DNA of 64,000 nucleotides from Lineus longissimus (Eukaryota > Nemertea > Pilidiophora > Heteronemertea > Lineidae): contig NC_088322.1 in NCBI RefSeq assembly GCF_910592395.1, positions 12,209,431 to 12,273,430 on the forward strand, in the 5' to 3' direction. This document shows, piece by piece, positions 34,395 to 44,736 of this stretch. The position numbers and the translations under genes were made by a program. The notes beneath the pieces were generated by a model that searched no databases, was not told the DNA's origin, and saw only the letters and a list, made by a program, of their open reading frames with translations. Positions within the stretch are counted from its first letter, which is position 1. Every line of letters begins with the position of its first letter.

Positions 34395-35741
34395 TCAAAT
34401 TTTGACAATTTTTGACCTCACAACATTAGCTCGCTTCTGTAGCTCAATCGGATTGTTCCCAAATAATACAAAGAAGCCGATTCTAAATCCTTCCGGGGGC
34501 AGTTCAATATGATGATCTTCCGGAAACTCTAGAACCACGCCAGAGCTATGATTTATCCCGTATACATTCTCCTGTGGAGTCTCCCGGTAGTATTCAACGG
34601 CGTCCAAATCTACTAACTCGCTCATGACGCCGGATTTTCTTGCCTGGAAGTTGCAAAGCATTGCGAACTTGTTCTCTTTACCAAATTGGCCCAAGTTGAC
34701 AAGGGAGGCTTTGGCTTCTGTATCAATCCCGCAGGCAACGAATACTGCTATCACACTCAGGGAGATTCCTCTGATACCATTCTGAGGGAAGTGGTGGGTA
34801 GGACAAGGCCGTTGGTTAATTTCGATGGAGTCAACTCGTGGTTTGCCCCCGACATTACGGAGGAACACTTCAACAATGAACGGGCATGACCGAAGTCCAA
34901 CACTGTGGACGAGATTCTTGCTCTCATTGACCGCCAGGGTGCGCTCTTCATGAGACATGGTTGACGGGATCATCTCCGAGTTGAACACTGTCGTGTCGGA
35001 AATGACGTCATCATCAACCTCAAATAAGTTGAAATTTCCATCTTTGTCAGCCCATCCTTCCACACAGTGCTGGGTGACGTCATCCCCCTCCACCAATTCC
35101 TCTGCTATCAACATGATCTTACTTGCCAATGGATATTCTGCTTTGTTCACCGCCATGCTAAAGATTATTTCGAAGAAGTTCACCACTTCCGAGAGCGTCT
35201 TCCGAAAGAACCGAAGAGCTGCCTCCATCTCCTTCTCGCTGTCGATCCTCCTCCCTCCGATGGTACACATCAAGCAGACCGGCTTTACCCAACAGGGGTA
35301 TCGCATCTTTGACCTCCACTCCACGTCGTTGTTCAGGTCAATCCCCTCAAACCACAACTTCGGTTTCTCGCACAGTCTCGCGTAATACTTATGGTGACAT
35401 AAGAAAACGGACTGCGGGGAAGGACCAGGAAGTCCACACCTTTCACTGACAATTGCAGCTAAGATCATATCAATATCGTGATATGCGGTCACTCCCGTAA
35501 TGTTCTCTTTCTTCACGTATAGAACAGTCTCGTCAATAAATGCTGCCATGTTGACATCAATCTTCTGGCCATTGGTCAAGATGGGTTTCATCTTGCCCGG
35601 GCTGTTCGGATAGTCCCCAGTGATAAAATGGAAGTTGAAGTCGTCTCTGTGTTTGAACCATTCAAGCAGGCCGGTGGTGACTGCGTCTGTCCGCTGCTGA
35701 CCAATAATTAGGATGTTTCTCTTCAACTTGTTGTCACCCAT
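34395..35741 (-). CDS. ATP-grasp domain ligase, intronless
   Basis: A single frame of 448 residues starts at ATG 35741 (MGDNKL); the frame stays open further upstream but without an ATG. The order of features is that of ATP-grasp enzymes. There is an N-terminal Rossmann-like part (ILIIGQQRTDAV) and LPGPSPQSVFLCHHKYYAR. YPCWVKPV carries an ATP-contacting Lys and is followed by a Gly-rich turn. Then come AEELVEGDDVTQHCVEGW, and VDSIEINQRPC with the E-x-N-x-R metal and phosphate motif. Such enzymes join a carboxylate to an amine with ATP; carnosine-synthase-like and bacterial peptide ligases are relatives. The substrate cannot be read from the sequence. No signal peptide is seen, so it is probably cytosolic. 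Lack of introns beside intron-rich neighbours is notable. Confidence 0.82.
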   Translation of the reverse strand: MGDNKLKRNILIIGQQRTDAVTTGLLEWFKHRDDFNFHFITGDYPNSPGKMKPILTNGQKIDVNMAAFIDETVLYVKKENITGVTAYHDIDMILAAIVSERCGLPGPSPQSVFLCHHKYYARLCEKPKLWFEGIDLNNDVEWRSKMRYPCWVKPVCLMCTIGGRRIDSEKEMEAALRFFRKTLSEVVNFFEIIFSMAVNKAEYPLASKIMLIAEELVEGDDVTQHCVEGWADKDGNFNLFEVDDDVISDTTVFNSEMIPSTMSHEERTLAVNESKNLVHSVGLRSCPFIVEVFLRNVGGKPRVDSIEINQRPCPTHHFPQNGIRGISLSVIAVFVACGIDTEAKASLVNLGQFGKENKFAMLCNFQARKSGVMSELVDLDAVEYYRETPQENVYGINHSSGVVLEFPEDHHIELPPEGFRIGFFVLFGNNPIELQKRANVVRSKIVKI

Positions 35742-36253
35742 TTTCAACTTAACTGCAACAGTCGCGTTTTTACGATTAGTGCCACAAGTGGTATCTATTA
35801 AAATCCACAGATGTGTTCCCACCCAGTCGAAGCGACAAAATACCTTGTTTTCGACCCGCACTGGGGTTCAATAGTTCATTGCAAATTAAAGCAGCAACTG
35901 AAGCGTATATTCGCTGCGAATTATAGGGGCCTAATCGTGGGGTCTCGTAACATACTGTATACGTTGCATTTGCTGGCCACCACAAGAAGACCTGAATAGG
36001 CCTATATTACTCCTTTACATGTTTTAGGCATTCATAGATCAACTGCATTGTTCAGGGAATTAGGCCAAGGCCTGTGGGAAAAACTGACATAATAACACAT
36101 TGATTTGAACACACGGGGCTTTATTGGAGAGCATTACCCTATCAATCTCACTCATCTAAATCTTCAAGAAAATGAAGATCATCTTGGGGATTATCAGCAT
36201 CATCTTCAAAGTGTACCTCATCATTTTGATGAGGCGGATTTTCTTGATTGCCT
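35742..36253. other. Gap between ATP-grasp gene and transposase
   Basis: About 500 bp holding the 5' flank of the ATP-grasp gene and the 3' end of the pogo-like element. No transposon terminal repeat was recognised, and no exon is seen. Confidence 0.4.
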
Positions 36254-37400
36254 TCAAGCCCATTCACTCTCCATGCTGTATTGATTGCTTCTGGGGCAAG
36301 TTGATACCATCTGAATTACAGCATCCCTGGTGATTTGTGGGGAACGACCATGAATGTCATTGTTCTCAATTTTCCACTCCTTCCATAGGCGTCTCGTTGT
36401 ACATTTGAAGCTGCGGATGATGGTCAGATCCAAAGGTTGTACCAGTGAGGTACATCTCCCTGGTATCAGCCCTATGAACCCGGGAGCGTCCTCTACATGG
36501 TCACGCACTTGTTGATGCCGGTGCGCTGGGAACATGTCCCAAATTAGGAGGAATGGAAAGTTGTCTCCCACAAACGGTATGAGGCAATCATTTACCCAAG
36601 CAATCAGTGTCTGCCAACTTGCCCAGCCTGTTTGCGAGCCCGTTACCCGCACACCATCGGGGGCAGTTGCCCGAAGTCGAGCGATTTCTGGACCATCATC
36701 GCGCAGACCCTTGAAAATTATACTTGCAGGGAGTTTTCTCCCACACGCAGTCATCGCTAAAGTCACCGTACACCCTAATTTTGCATTTCCTCGCGAAGTT
36801 CGTATGTCCACTTGTTTCAAACCTTGCAAAGAGTACGTGTACGTGGGTGCGATGTCCCAAAGAACAAAAGTTTCATACATGTTGACGATAATCTGTATTC
36901 CATTATCATTGATAATGTTTCGGACCTCATTTTGAAATTCTATTACCAACTCTGCAGCATTGAGCGGTATTGATGTAGAGTCTTTGCAAGTCTTCCTGTA
37001 GCTAATACCATGACAAGTCAAGAAACCTTGTAACCATCCACTTGATGCTGAAAATGGTATGAGATGAGGGCGCCGTTCCATCCAATGTTCTCTCTGTTCC
37101 TCAGGAAGATCGTGCCACCAAATGTTGAAGAACCGTTCACCCTGGAACATCAGGTCACTCCCAGCATTGGAAGACCATGTTCTCGAAGCTGCAGGAACCA
37201 ATCATTTAAGAGTCTCTCTACCTCTGGCCATCTACCTCAAATGAGAGAGGAAAATCGTATGCGGGCCTACCAGCCCCCACCTACATTTCACCTCATTCAC
37301 CTGATTCATTTCCCCGATGCACCAAGGTCACCAGGATAACTAACCTGTGCCATCAATTCCATGTTGCCTTAGCCTTTGCATCTGTCGCAATCTGTATGTG
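36254..37400 (-). pseudogene. Pogo/Tigger-like transposase, C-terminal part, decayed
   Basis: The main frame (36254-37201, minus) carries a DDE endonuclease. NMYETFVLWD sits where the family has NMDET, LLIWDMFPAH is the second acidic site, and RCTSLVQPLD is the third (QPLD). The first catalytic Asp is Tyr, so the transposase should be inactive. Upstream (37202-37290) the CENP-B-type helix-turn-helix sequence continues in other frames (for example RLLNDWFLQLREHG), so frameshifts are present. The N-terminal HTH lies at 42887-43020, on the far side of a LINE insertion. Confidence 0.75.
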
Positions 37401-38009
37401 ACGCGTTTTAAGTGACGCGCTGAGTGGAGCTGCTCCTTCTACCTCTCTTACAAACTTCACTTTTTTACCTAATTCAGTTTTAATTCATCATAAACAATTG
37501 TACCATCTTATTCGTGAACAACATAGGACCGTATTTACGATATCACATGCCGATGGGACCATTCTGGCTATGTTTTATTCTAGTTCTTCTTCTTGGACAA
37601 AGAACTGAGCCAGGACCTACAAAAGCCTCCATTAGTCCCGTGTACATTGTTGTACAGTATACATGTTTACACAGAATGGACAGTGCTAAAGTACACACCA
37701 TGTTTATGCCAAGGGACTTGAAATCGTTTCGGACCAGTTCACATGTGTCAGTTTCAGACCAATTGAAAAAAGACGCTCATTGACCATGGTATTCATCGGT
37801 ATAAGACCAGGAGATCAAAGAGGGCAGGAATTCGTCTAAGTGCATTACGACCACGAGCCATTCAATCGAAAACAAATCCAGCTAACCTTATCCAAGTTCC
37901 AATAATGCCAGAAAGGAAATGTGTCCAGGCAAAGGTAATTCTTTTGAATGCCAGATCAGTACGTAACAAAGCCATTCAAATCAGTGAGCATATCATTGAG
38001 CAAGGTGCT

Positions 38010-38400
38010 GGGCCCTGTTGTTCAAAAGAAGTTAAATTTCATTGATGTTAAGTTAAATATCAACGTTAAATTCCTTAACTTGGCGTTAGCTAACTTGGCG
38101 TTAAATTTGGGTTGTTCAAAACAACATTGGGGTAAACTAACGCTAATGTTAGTAAATATTGCATCTTGGTTCACTGATGTTAGTTGCCATGGTAGGTATA
38201 GGTAATCAAGTTAAAGATAACGTTAGATTTAACTTAGGGTTTTAGGTAAGTTAAATCTAACGTTAAAGATAACGCCAATGTTAGGCTAATATTGTTTGAA
38301 CAACTCAAAATAAAACTTGACGTTATCTTAACGCCAAGTCAGGAATTTTAACGTTAAGTTACCTTTAAAAATGTATTTCTTCTTTTGAACAACCGGGCCC
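38010..38400. mobile_element. 391 bp MITE inside LINE endonuclease
   Basis: Terminal inverted repeats GGGCCCTGTTGTTCAAAAGA and TCTTTTGAACAACCGGGCCC bound the insert. Removing it joins EQGA to DLAFFSETW in the LINE endonuclease reading. The interior is built from AACGTTAA / TTAACG-type words in both orientations. It is non-coding, and the target duplication is unclear. Confidence 0.85.
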
Positions 38401-39725
38401 AGATCTTGCATTTTTCTCTGAGACTTGGCTTCAGGAGCAATTAGACAATTCAATCACTAAGCAGCTGACCCCAGAAGGTTTCTCGTTTATCAATAGTCCA
38501 CGAATCAAAGGGAGAGGTGGTGGTTTAGGACTCTGTTACCGTGACAGTCTGAAAGTGACACAGAGGAAGTTACCGACACCATTCGTGACGTTTGAATGCT
38601 CAAAATAATTGATTTGATCGGACCCTACACCACTGCTTTGTGTCGTGATCTATTGTCCTCCGTCTCGTAAACACACGGTCAACAACTTCCTTGATGAATT
38701 TGAGCAGTTGGTGACTGAGATATCTGTGGCTAAGGAACGGCTGTTGATCCTCGGGGACTTTAATATACATGTAGACAAGGACCTTCCCGAGGTGAGACGG
38801 TTTAAGGATATTCTTCACTCTCACAATCTTTCGCAACTTGTGACGTCGCCAACCCATAAGCATGGGCACACCCTAGACCTGGTGATAGTCAGGGATGAGG
38901 ACAGAATTGTGAATGATGTCACGGTTTGCAATCACGAGTTGTCAGACCACCTCACCATTGGAATGGTGCTTAGTGTCTCCAAGGTCAATGTCGAACTTGT
39001 GAAGTCTTATCGCAAATAGCGATCCGTCAGTCCAAAAGAATTGGGAAGTGAGATCTGTGCAGAATTTGCCAAGTGTAAACCAAGGAATGCAGTGAATGAA
39101 ACGGCAGAAACGTTAAACAACGCAATTGTGTCAACTCTTGATCGAAAGGCACCCCTTAAAACGCAACGTATAACAGCAAGACCCAATAATCCTTGGTTCA
39201 GTGAGAACATCGCCATAGCTCGGAATCTTCGGAGGCAGCTAGAGAGAAAATGGTTTTCATCCAAACTCGAGATTCACAGACAAATGTTTGTGGCACAACG
39301 GGAGTGTGTCGTCAATCTTATCCGAAATGCAAAGAAGGACTATTACGAGGAACGACTTAGCACAGGAAACCTCAAGGAGACATTCAATGTGATTAAAGAG
39401 CTCACTAATGATAGTGACTGTCACCTTCCATTGGGCGACCCATCTGTTGTGGCAAACGATTTTGCAACCTTCTTTAGTGGAAAGATCATCAAGATCCGTA
39501 CGAACCTTGACAATGTGGTGCCAACACATGCACCTTCAGAGATTTCTGAACAAGCATTCTCAGGAATTCCACTTGACTGTTTCACTCCAGCTACTGAAGA
39601 CGAAATGAAAAAGATCATTTTGTCCATGGCTATTAAGTCATGCGAAATAGATCATATCCCCACATGGCTCCTAAAAAGACCATTGGGGACCTTCTTCCGA
39701 TTTTAACACTTGTAGTCAATGAATC

Positions 39726-41318
39726 CAACGTACTCTCTACTATACAACAGTAGAGCATTTCACTGTTGTCGATATCGCATTAAACAGTGAACATTCTACT
39801 GTGTGTTTGCTTTTGCGCACATTATCGCGCAACGAAGAATACCATTGAATATTATATAAATATTGCATGTCAAGCCATAGAATAGTCAAAATTATTTGTC
39901 AGGTAAAAAATTATTTCACGAGGCTTTGCGAGATTTTTAATCGGCGGATACGCAAATCATGTATGGAGCCAAGACGTGTACATTATGTACTGTAGACAGT
40001 GTGTGTTTTCATTAGCAGACGATGTTTGTTTGAAGCGAGTCCAGGCCCAACTTGAATGCCTTGTACTTTCTGTTCGTGGATGTAACAGTCCCACCCAATG
40101 CAACCTACCTACTTTGTGGGTGTAATTCAAGACCCTAACAGTATCACTGTGCAACTTCCTGGCTTAAAACGCCGTAAATATGCTGTTTTTTATCGCCGAT
40201 TTCGTCGAAATCTTAATGGCCGCCATTTGCAATATCGCGTCATCGATGACGTCAGCCGTGGAATAATGCCGTGGAATAGTCAAAATTATCGCATGGCACG
40301 TGGTCGTGAATGACGCGACGTGATTGGCTCACATACTAATGAGGTATGATAATCTGGAATATTGTTGAATGACCACGTGTTTTTAATTTGTTCTATATAT
40401 AGTTTTTGACTGTAGCCGAATAGACAATTTGAACTTGAAATTTTGACTCTTTCATTTCATTTTAGCAGTGAGGATGGGCGGCTACAGGCGGTATCATTTC
40501 CAACAACATGTCACAATAAGAGACCTTTTTCCCCTATGTGCTAGGAGTATGAGGGGTTGGGGCGGTTAGGTCCTGTCATTCCCAGCAGTCACAATCTGGT
40601 AAATTTTTGTCTCAAGTATGAATTTTGGCAATGATTATGGGTCGGGGTCCTATCATTCCCAGCCGCGAGTCACAATCTGGTAACTTTTTGTCTCACATAT
40701 GAAGTTTGGCAGTGATCATGGTTCGGGGTCCTATCATTAACAGCCACGAGTCACAATCTGGTAACTTTTTGTCTCACATATGAAGTTTGGCAGTGATCAT
40801 GGTTCGGGGTCCTATCATTAACAGCCACGAGTCACAATCTGGTAACTTTTTGTCTCACGTATGAAGTTTGGCAGTGATCATGGTTCAGGGTCCTATCATT
40901 CCCAGCCACGAGTCACCATCTGGTAACTTTTTGTCTCACGTATGAAGTTTGGCAGTGATCGTGGGTCGGGGTCCTATCATTCACAGCCACGAGTCACAAT
41001 CTGGTAACTTTTTGTCTCACATATAAAGTTTGGCAGTGGTCATGGGTCGGGGTCCCATCATTCCCAGCCGTAAGTCACAATCAGGTAACTTTTTGTCTCA
41101 CATATAAAGTTTGGCAGTGATCAGGGGTCAGGGTCCTATCATTCACAGCCACGAGTCACAATCTGGTAACTTTTTGTCTCACGTATGGGCCCACTCATTG
41201 TTAGTTCAAGAAGCGGATAATAGACGGCGAAAGCATCTGGCCAACTGTGAACTGTCCACTGTGTAAGCGGAAAATGGAGACAGTGAAGAGTTCACTGTTT
41301 TGTGCGGAGCATGCTCTG
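39726..41318. mobile_element. 1.6 kb insertion in LINE with 7-8 bp target duplication
   Basis: ATGAATC occurs at 39719-39725 and again at 41319-41325. Removing the stretch between restores VVNES-MSSGTF in the LINE reverse transcriptase. A 7-8 bp duplication would suit a hAT-type element, but matching terminal repeats are not clear and no transposase is encoded. The right half is an 81 bp tandem array. Confidence 0.7.
40588..41188 (+). repeat. 81 bp tandem repeat, about 7.4 copies
   Basis: Units begin at 40588, 40669, 40750, 40831, 40912, 40993, 41074 and 41155 with GTCACAATCTGGTAACTTTT. Each is exactly 81 bp with a few substitutions. A more diverged partial unit precedes the array from about 40495. 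The array lies wholly inside the 1.6 kb insertion in the LINE. Confidence 0.95.
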
Positions 41319-42886
41319 ATGAATCAATGTCAAGTGGGACTTTCCCAGAATGTTACAAAAAGGCTCGTGTGTGCCCGCTTCTGAAGAAACCCTCTCTAGA
41401 CCCTGAGGTATCGTCAAATTACCGTCCAGTATCAAACCTTCCTTTCATGTCAAAAGTTGTTGAGAAGGTTGTGTCAAAGAGGCTGTCAGATCACTTTGAC
41501 ACAAACAGGTTGTTTGATCCAATGCAGTCAGCATATCGAGCTAAGCATAGAACAGAAACTGCCTTGCTTAAAGTTCACAACGATATTGTCCATGCCATGG
41601 ATTCTAACAAAGCTGTTCTGTTTGTGGCACTGGATCTGTCTGCTGCTTTTGACACACTGGACCACCCAGTTCTTCTCAAACGTCTTGAGAATAGATTCGG
41701 GGTTACCGGATCAGCATTGCAGTGGTTCAAATCTTATCTCACGGGGAGGTCACAAGAGGTGACGGTGAAAGACGCTGTATCAGATAAGGTTCCCTTACTT
41801 TTTGGAGTTCCCCAGGGTTCTGTACTGGGCCCTCTCTTGTTCACTGCATACAACAGTCCTCTTGGCGACATTATCCGATCATTCCTCCTGCCATATATAC
41901 TGTTTGCTGATGACAGTGGTCTCTACATTATCTTTGATCCAACTGACCCAACCGTGGTGCAAAATGTTATTTCGAGCCTTACACTATGTGTTGAGTCAAT
42001 TAAGGAATGGATGGTGAGAAACAAACTGAAATTGAATGACAGTAAGACCGAATTTTTCCTTGCATGTGTAAAGAACCTACAGAAGTATGTGTCTGATCTG
42101 AATTGAAAATTGGCGATACTGAAATTGAGCTGAGTGATACCATCAAGATTCTTGGTGTAACATTTGACAGAGAAATGTCCATGAAAACGCATGTTAACAA
42201 TGTATGCCGTGCGGCAAATTTCCATCTCTATCGTATAAGCAAGATAAGATCTTTGCTCAGTAAATCAGCAGCAACAAGTGCAGTGCGGACCTTAGTTGTC
42301 TCGCGGTTGGACTACGCAAATAGTCTGCTATATAACATCTCGGAGGCCAATGTGCGTAAGCTTCAACTGGTTCAAAACTCGGCAGCTCGTCTCGTCACTA
42401 GGGTGTCCAGAGGGGATCATATCACTCCGGTTCTGTGCGCACTCCACTGGCTTCCTTTGAAAGCAAGGCTCGAGTACAAGGTTAATCTAATGGTCTACAA
42501 ATGTCTACATGATTACGCACCAAAATATCTCGCAGACTGCTTAGAAGTTTACAAACCCTGACGCTCCCTGCGGTCAAGTACAATGGGTCTGTGTAAGGAA
42601 GTCCGCACAAACCGGGTGATAGGCTCCTCTGCATTCGCAGTGGCGGGACCAAAGCTATGGAATGAGCTTCCAAATAGTGTTCGTGGCCAGAGTACCCTGG
42701 GTCGTTTTAAAACTGCACTAAAAACTCATATTTTTAAGAAATTCTTTTGAATCCTTTGCACGTTTTCTTTAGTAATGACTTTTATTCTATCATGTTATGT
42801 TTTATTATAAATTGTAAAGCGCTTAGAAGTTTTAACAACGTTAAGCGCTATAAAAATGTTTTTAATAATAATAATAATAATGTGGA

Positions 42887-43020
42887 TTCTCGGTGTCTCT
42901 CGCGCAATTCATCCTCCTCCTGTATCCATCGCGCAATGGTCCTTCGGGGGAATGCCACGTAGCTGTCCATATTCTGAAGGAGTAATCCCATTTGGCCTTG
43001 CAATGTCCAGCTGTCTGAAA
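42887..43020 (-). pseudogene. Pogo-like transposase N-terminal HTH fragment
   Basis: On the minus strand ARPNGITPSEYGQLRGIP is followed, after a one-base frameshift at a C run, by RRTIARWIQEEDELRERH. This is a psq-type helix-turn-helix DNA-binding domain. A TTTTTTTCAG acceptor precedes it, so it may have been an exon. It directly abuts the LINE tail at 42886. The matching CENP-B/DDE part is at 36254-37400. The split is best explained by LINE insertion. Confidence 0.6.
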
Positions 43021-43249
43021 AAAACAATTACCTGTAAGCGAGCTGAAACTAATCTTCAAAATGAAAGAATTAAGCAGGAATTTTCTACAGTCATGAAAGC
43101 AAAATACCTTTGTTGCATCATAGTTCACCCATAAATTGTGAAAAAGAACGAAAATAGAATAAAATAAAAAGTTTGGACTTTTTTAAAATTACCTGTTACA
43201 TAATGAAGAGACAGGATTAGCTGGGTCCAAATACAACAGATACATGATT

Positions 43250-44230
43250 CAATTCAATTCAAATAAGACTTATATAGCGCAATTATCCAATAACGTATGA
43301 TTGCTCGGCTGCGCTTTGAAAACAAAGTCACCATAATCTCGACTTCAGCACCTTTTTGAATGTGCTCACAGTTGGAGCATTTCGCACATTCATGTCTAGT
43401 CTGTTCCAGAGTTGTGTAGCATACACCACAAAACTTCTGCCACCAAATGATGCCAGGCGGTACCTGGGTACTTGGAGCAAACCTAGGTTCTGGGACCTCG
43501 GATCGGCTGGGTTCATACAGTGGCACAATATCTGATAGATAGCATGGGGCAAGGTCAGCTTTGCACTTAAACAAAAGGAGTGACACCTTGAAGTCAATTC
43601 TTTGAGGAAGAGGAAGCCAATGTAGCCTCCTGAGCACGGGTGTAATGTGCTGGTCACGACGAGTTCGAGTTATTATCCTGGCTGCATGATTTTGTGTAAG
43701 TTGGAGTTTGTGCATTAGGTTCTTGGTAATGCCGGCAAGGAGGCTGTTGCAATAATCCAGTCTTGTTAACACAAGGGATTGGATCAGGAGTTTAGCTGCA
43801 CTTTCGGTAAGACAATTACGTATCCGGCCAATGTTCCGAAGATGGTACGTTGCAGATCTTACAACACTATTCACTTGATTTTCCATTGACATTGTATGAT
43901 CGAAAAGAACTCCCAGGTTTCTCACTGGTCCTGATGTCACTTGGACGTCAATCCCCGCTACTGAGAGGAACTCTATATTGAGACGGTTCAAAGCTTGTTG
44001 AGAACCAAACAACTTGATTTCAGTTTTCGTTGGGTTCCCCTTGAGCATGTTCTTGGCTAATCAGTCCTGAATCTTGAGCAGGCAGTCCTCTTACTGAACA
44101 ATTTTCTGCTGTGCTTGCCCTATTGGCAATGCAACATAGACTTGAGTGTCGTCAGCGAAGCCATGACGTGGGGAAGAGAAACTGTCAATCAGACCAACTA
44201 GATATACCATTGTCTGCTGAAAACCGCATT
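43250..44230 (-). mobile_element. L2/CR1-type LINE 3' fragment
   Basis: The minus strand reads GFADDTQVYV (reverse-transcriptase active site, YADD box as FADD), a few frame changes, then KNMLKGNPTKTEIKLFG, ARIITRTRRDQHITPVL and LHWLPLPQRIDFKV, and a tail GCGCTATATAAGTC followed by TTGAATTGAATTGAA. It is 5'-truncated and not the same subfamily as the neighbouring plus-strand LINE. Confidence 0.85.
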
Positions 44231-44736
44231 CAATTAAAAAAACCTGTGGACATTTACTTTCTGGTAGGACTGTACATACTGGATGATTTTGTACTGGTGA
44301 AACAGAACAAACTATAGGTAGTCGCACGATCAAGGAGTTAGAAAATAGGCCACTGTATATACATGTGAATGTCCTCAACATGGAAATATCGACAGGTGTA
44401 AAAGGAATGGACGTCCTAGGAATGCAAGACCCCAAACAATAGCTGTGTATTGTCAACGAATGTGGTTAATTGTTTGGTTAGGGCAGAGTCTTTCTATATA
44501 TTGTATAGAAAGACTCTGGTTAGGGTTAGCTACATAATCTTCAACAAAGGAACTCAACGACTCTATTCACTTTAACAAAAGGACCGGACTTAGATTCCAT
44601 GGGGACTTGCACTTCTTTTACACCGGGATGCCAGGGCCAAGTCGAAAGTCTCGCATATTCGCATTTTCGTATTAAAAGACACAGTACTCTCGGACCAGCT
44701 TGTTTTCGTACTATTGTCACAGTTGCTCGCGAGTGC
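44231..44736. other. Gap with small hairpin
   Basis: Mostly featureless. A 33 bp hairpin lies at 44485-44517 (AGAGTCTTTCTATA and its complement around TATTG), flanked on both sides by GGTTAGGG. No exon is seen until the last exon of the DED-like gene begins on the minus strand. Confidence 0.5.

Larger units (their letters stand above)
37500..42886 (+). mobile_element. L2/CR1-type LINE, near full length, interrupted and frameshifted
   Basis: The element runs from an ORF start (about 37547) with a signal-like segment and degenerate 2A-like motif. It continues through an apurinic endonuclease (LLNARSVRNKA at 37945, then ETWLQE, LLILGDFNIHVD, SDHLTIG) and a reverse transcriptase (YRPVSNLPFMSK, ALDLSAAFDTLDH, GVPQGSVLGPLL, LFADDSGLY). 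The C-terminal domain has HITPVLCALHWLP. It ends in GCGCTATAAAAATG and an (AAT)n tail at 42862-42882. LDLSAAFDTLDH and the tail are typical of the L2/CR1 group. Stops, frameshifts and two insertions (38010-38400, 39726-41318) show it is dead. Confidence 0.88.

Noticed and set aside
43100-43250. Further coding exon of the pogo transposase upstream of the HTH
   Set aside because: No continuous frame or donor site could be matched to the acceptor near 43020.
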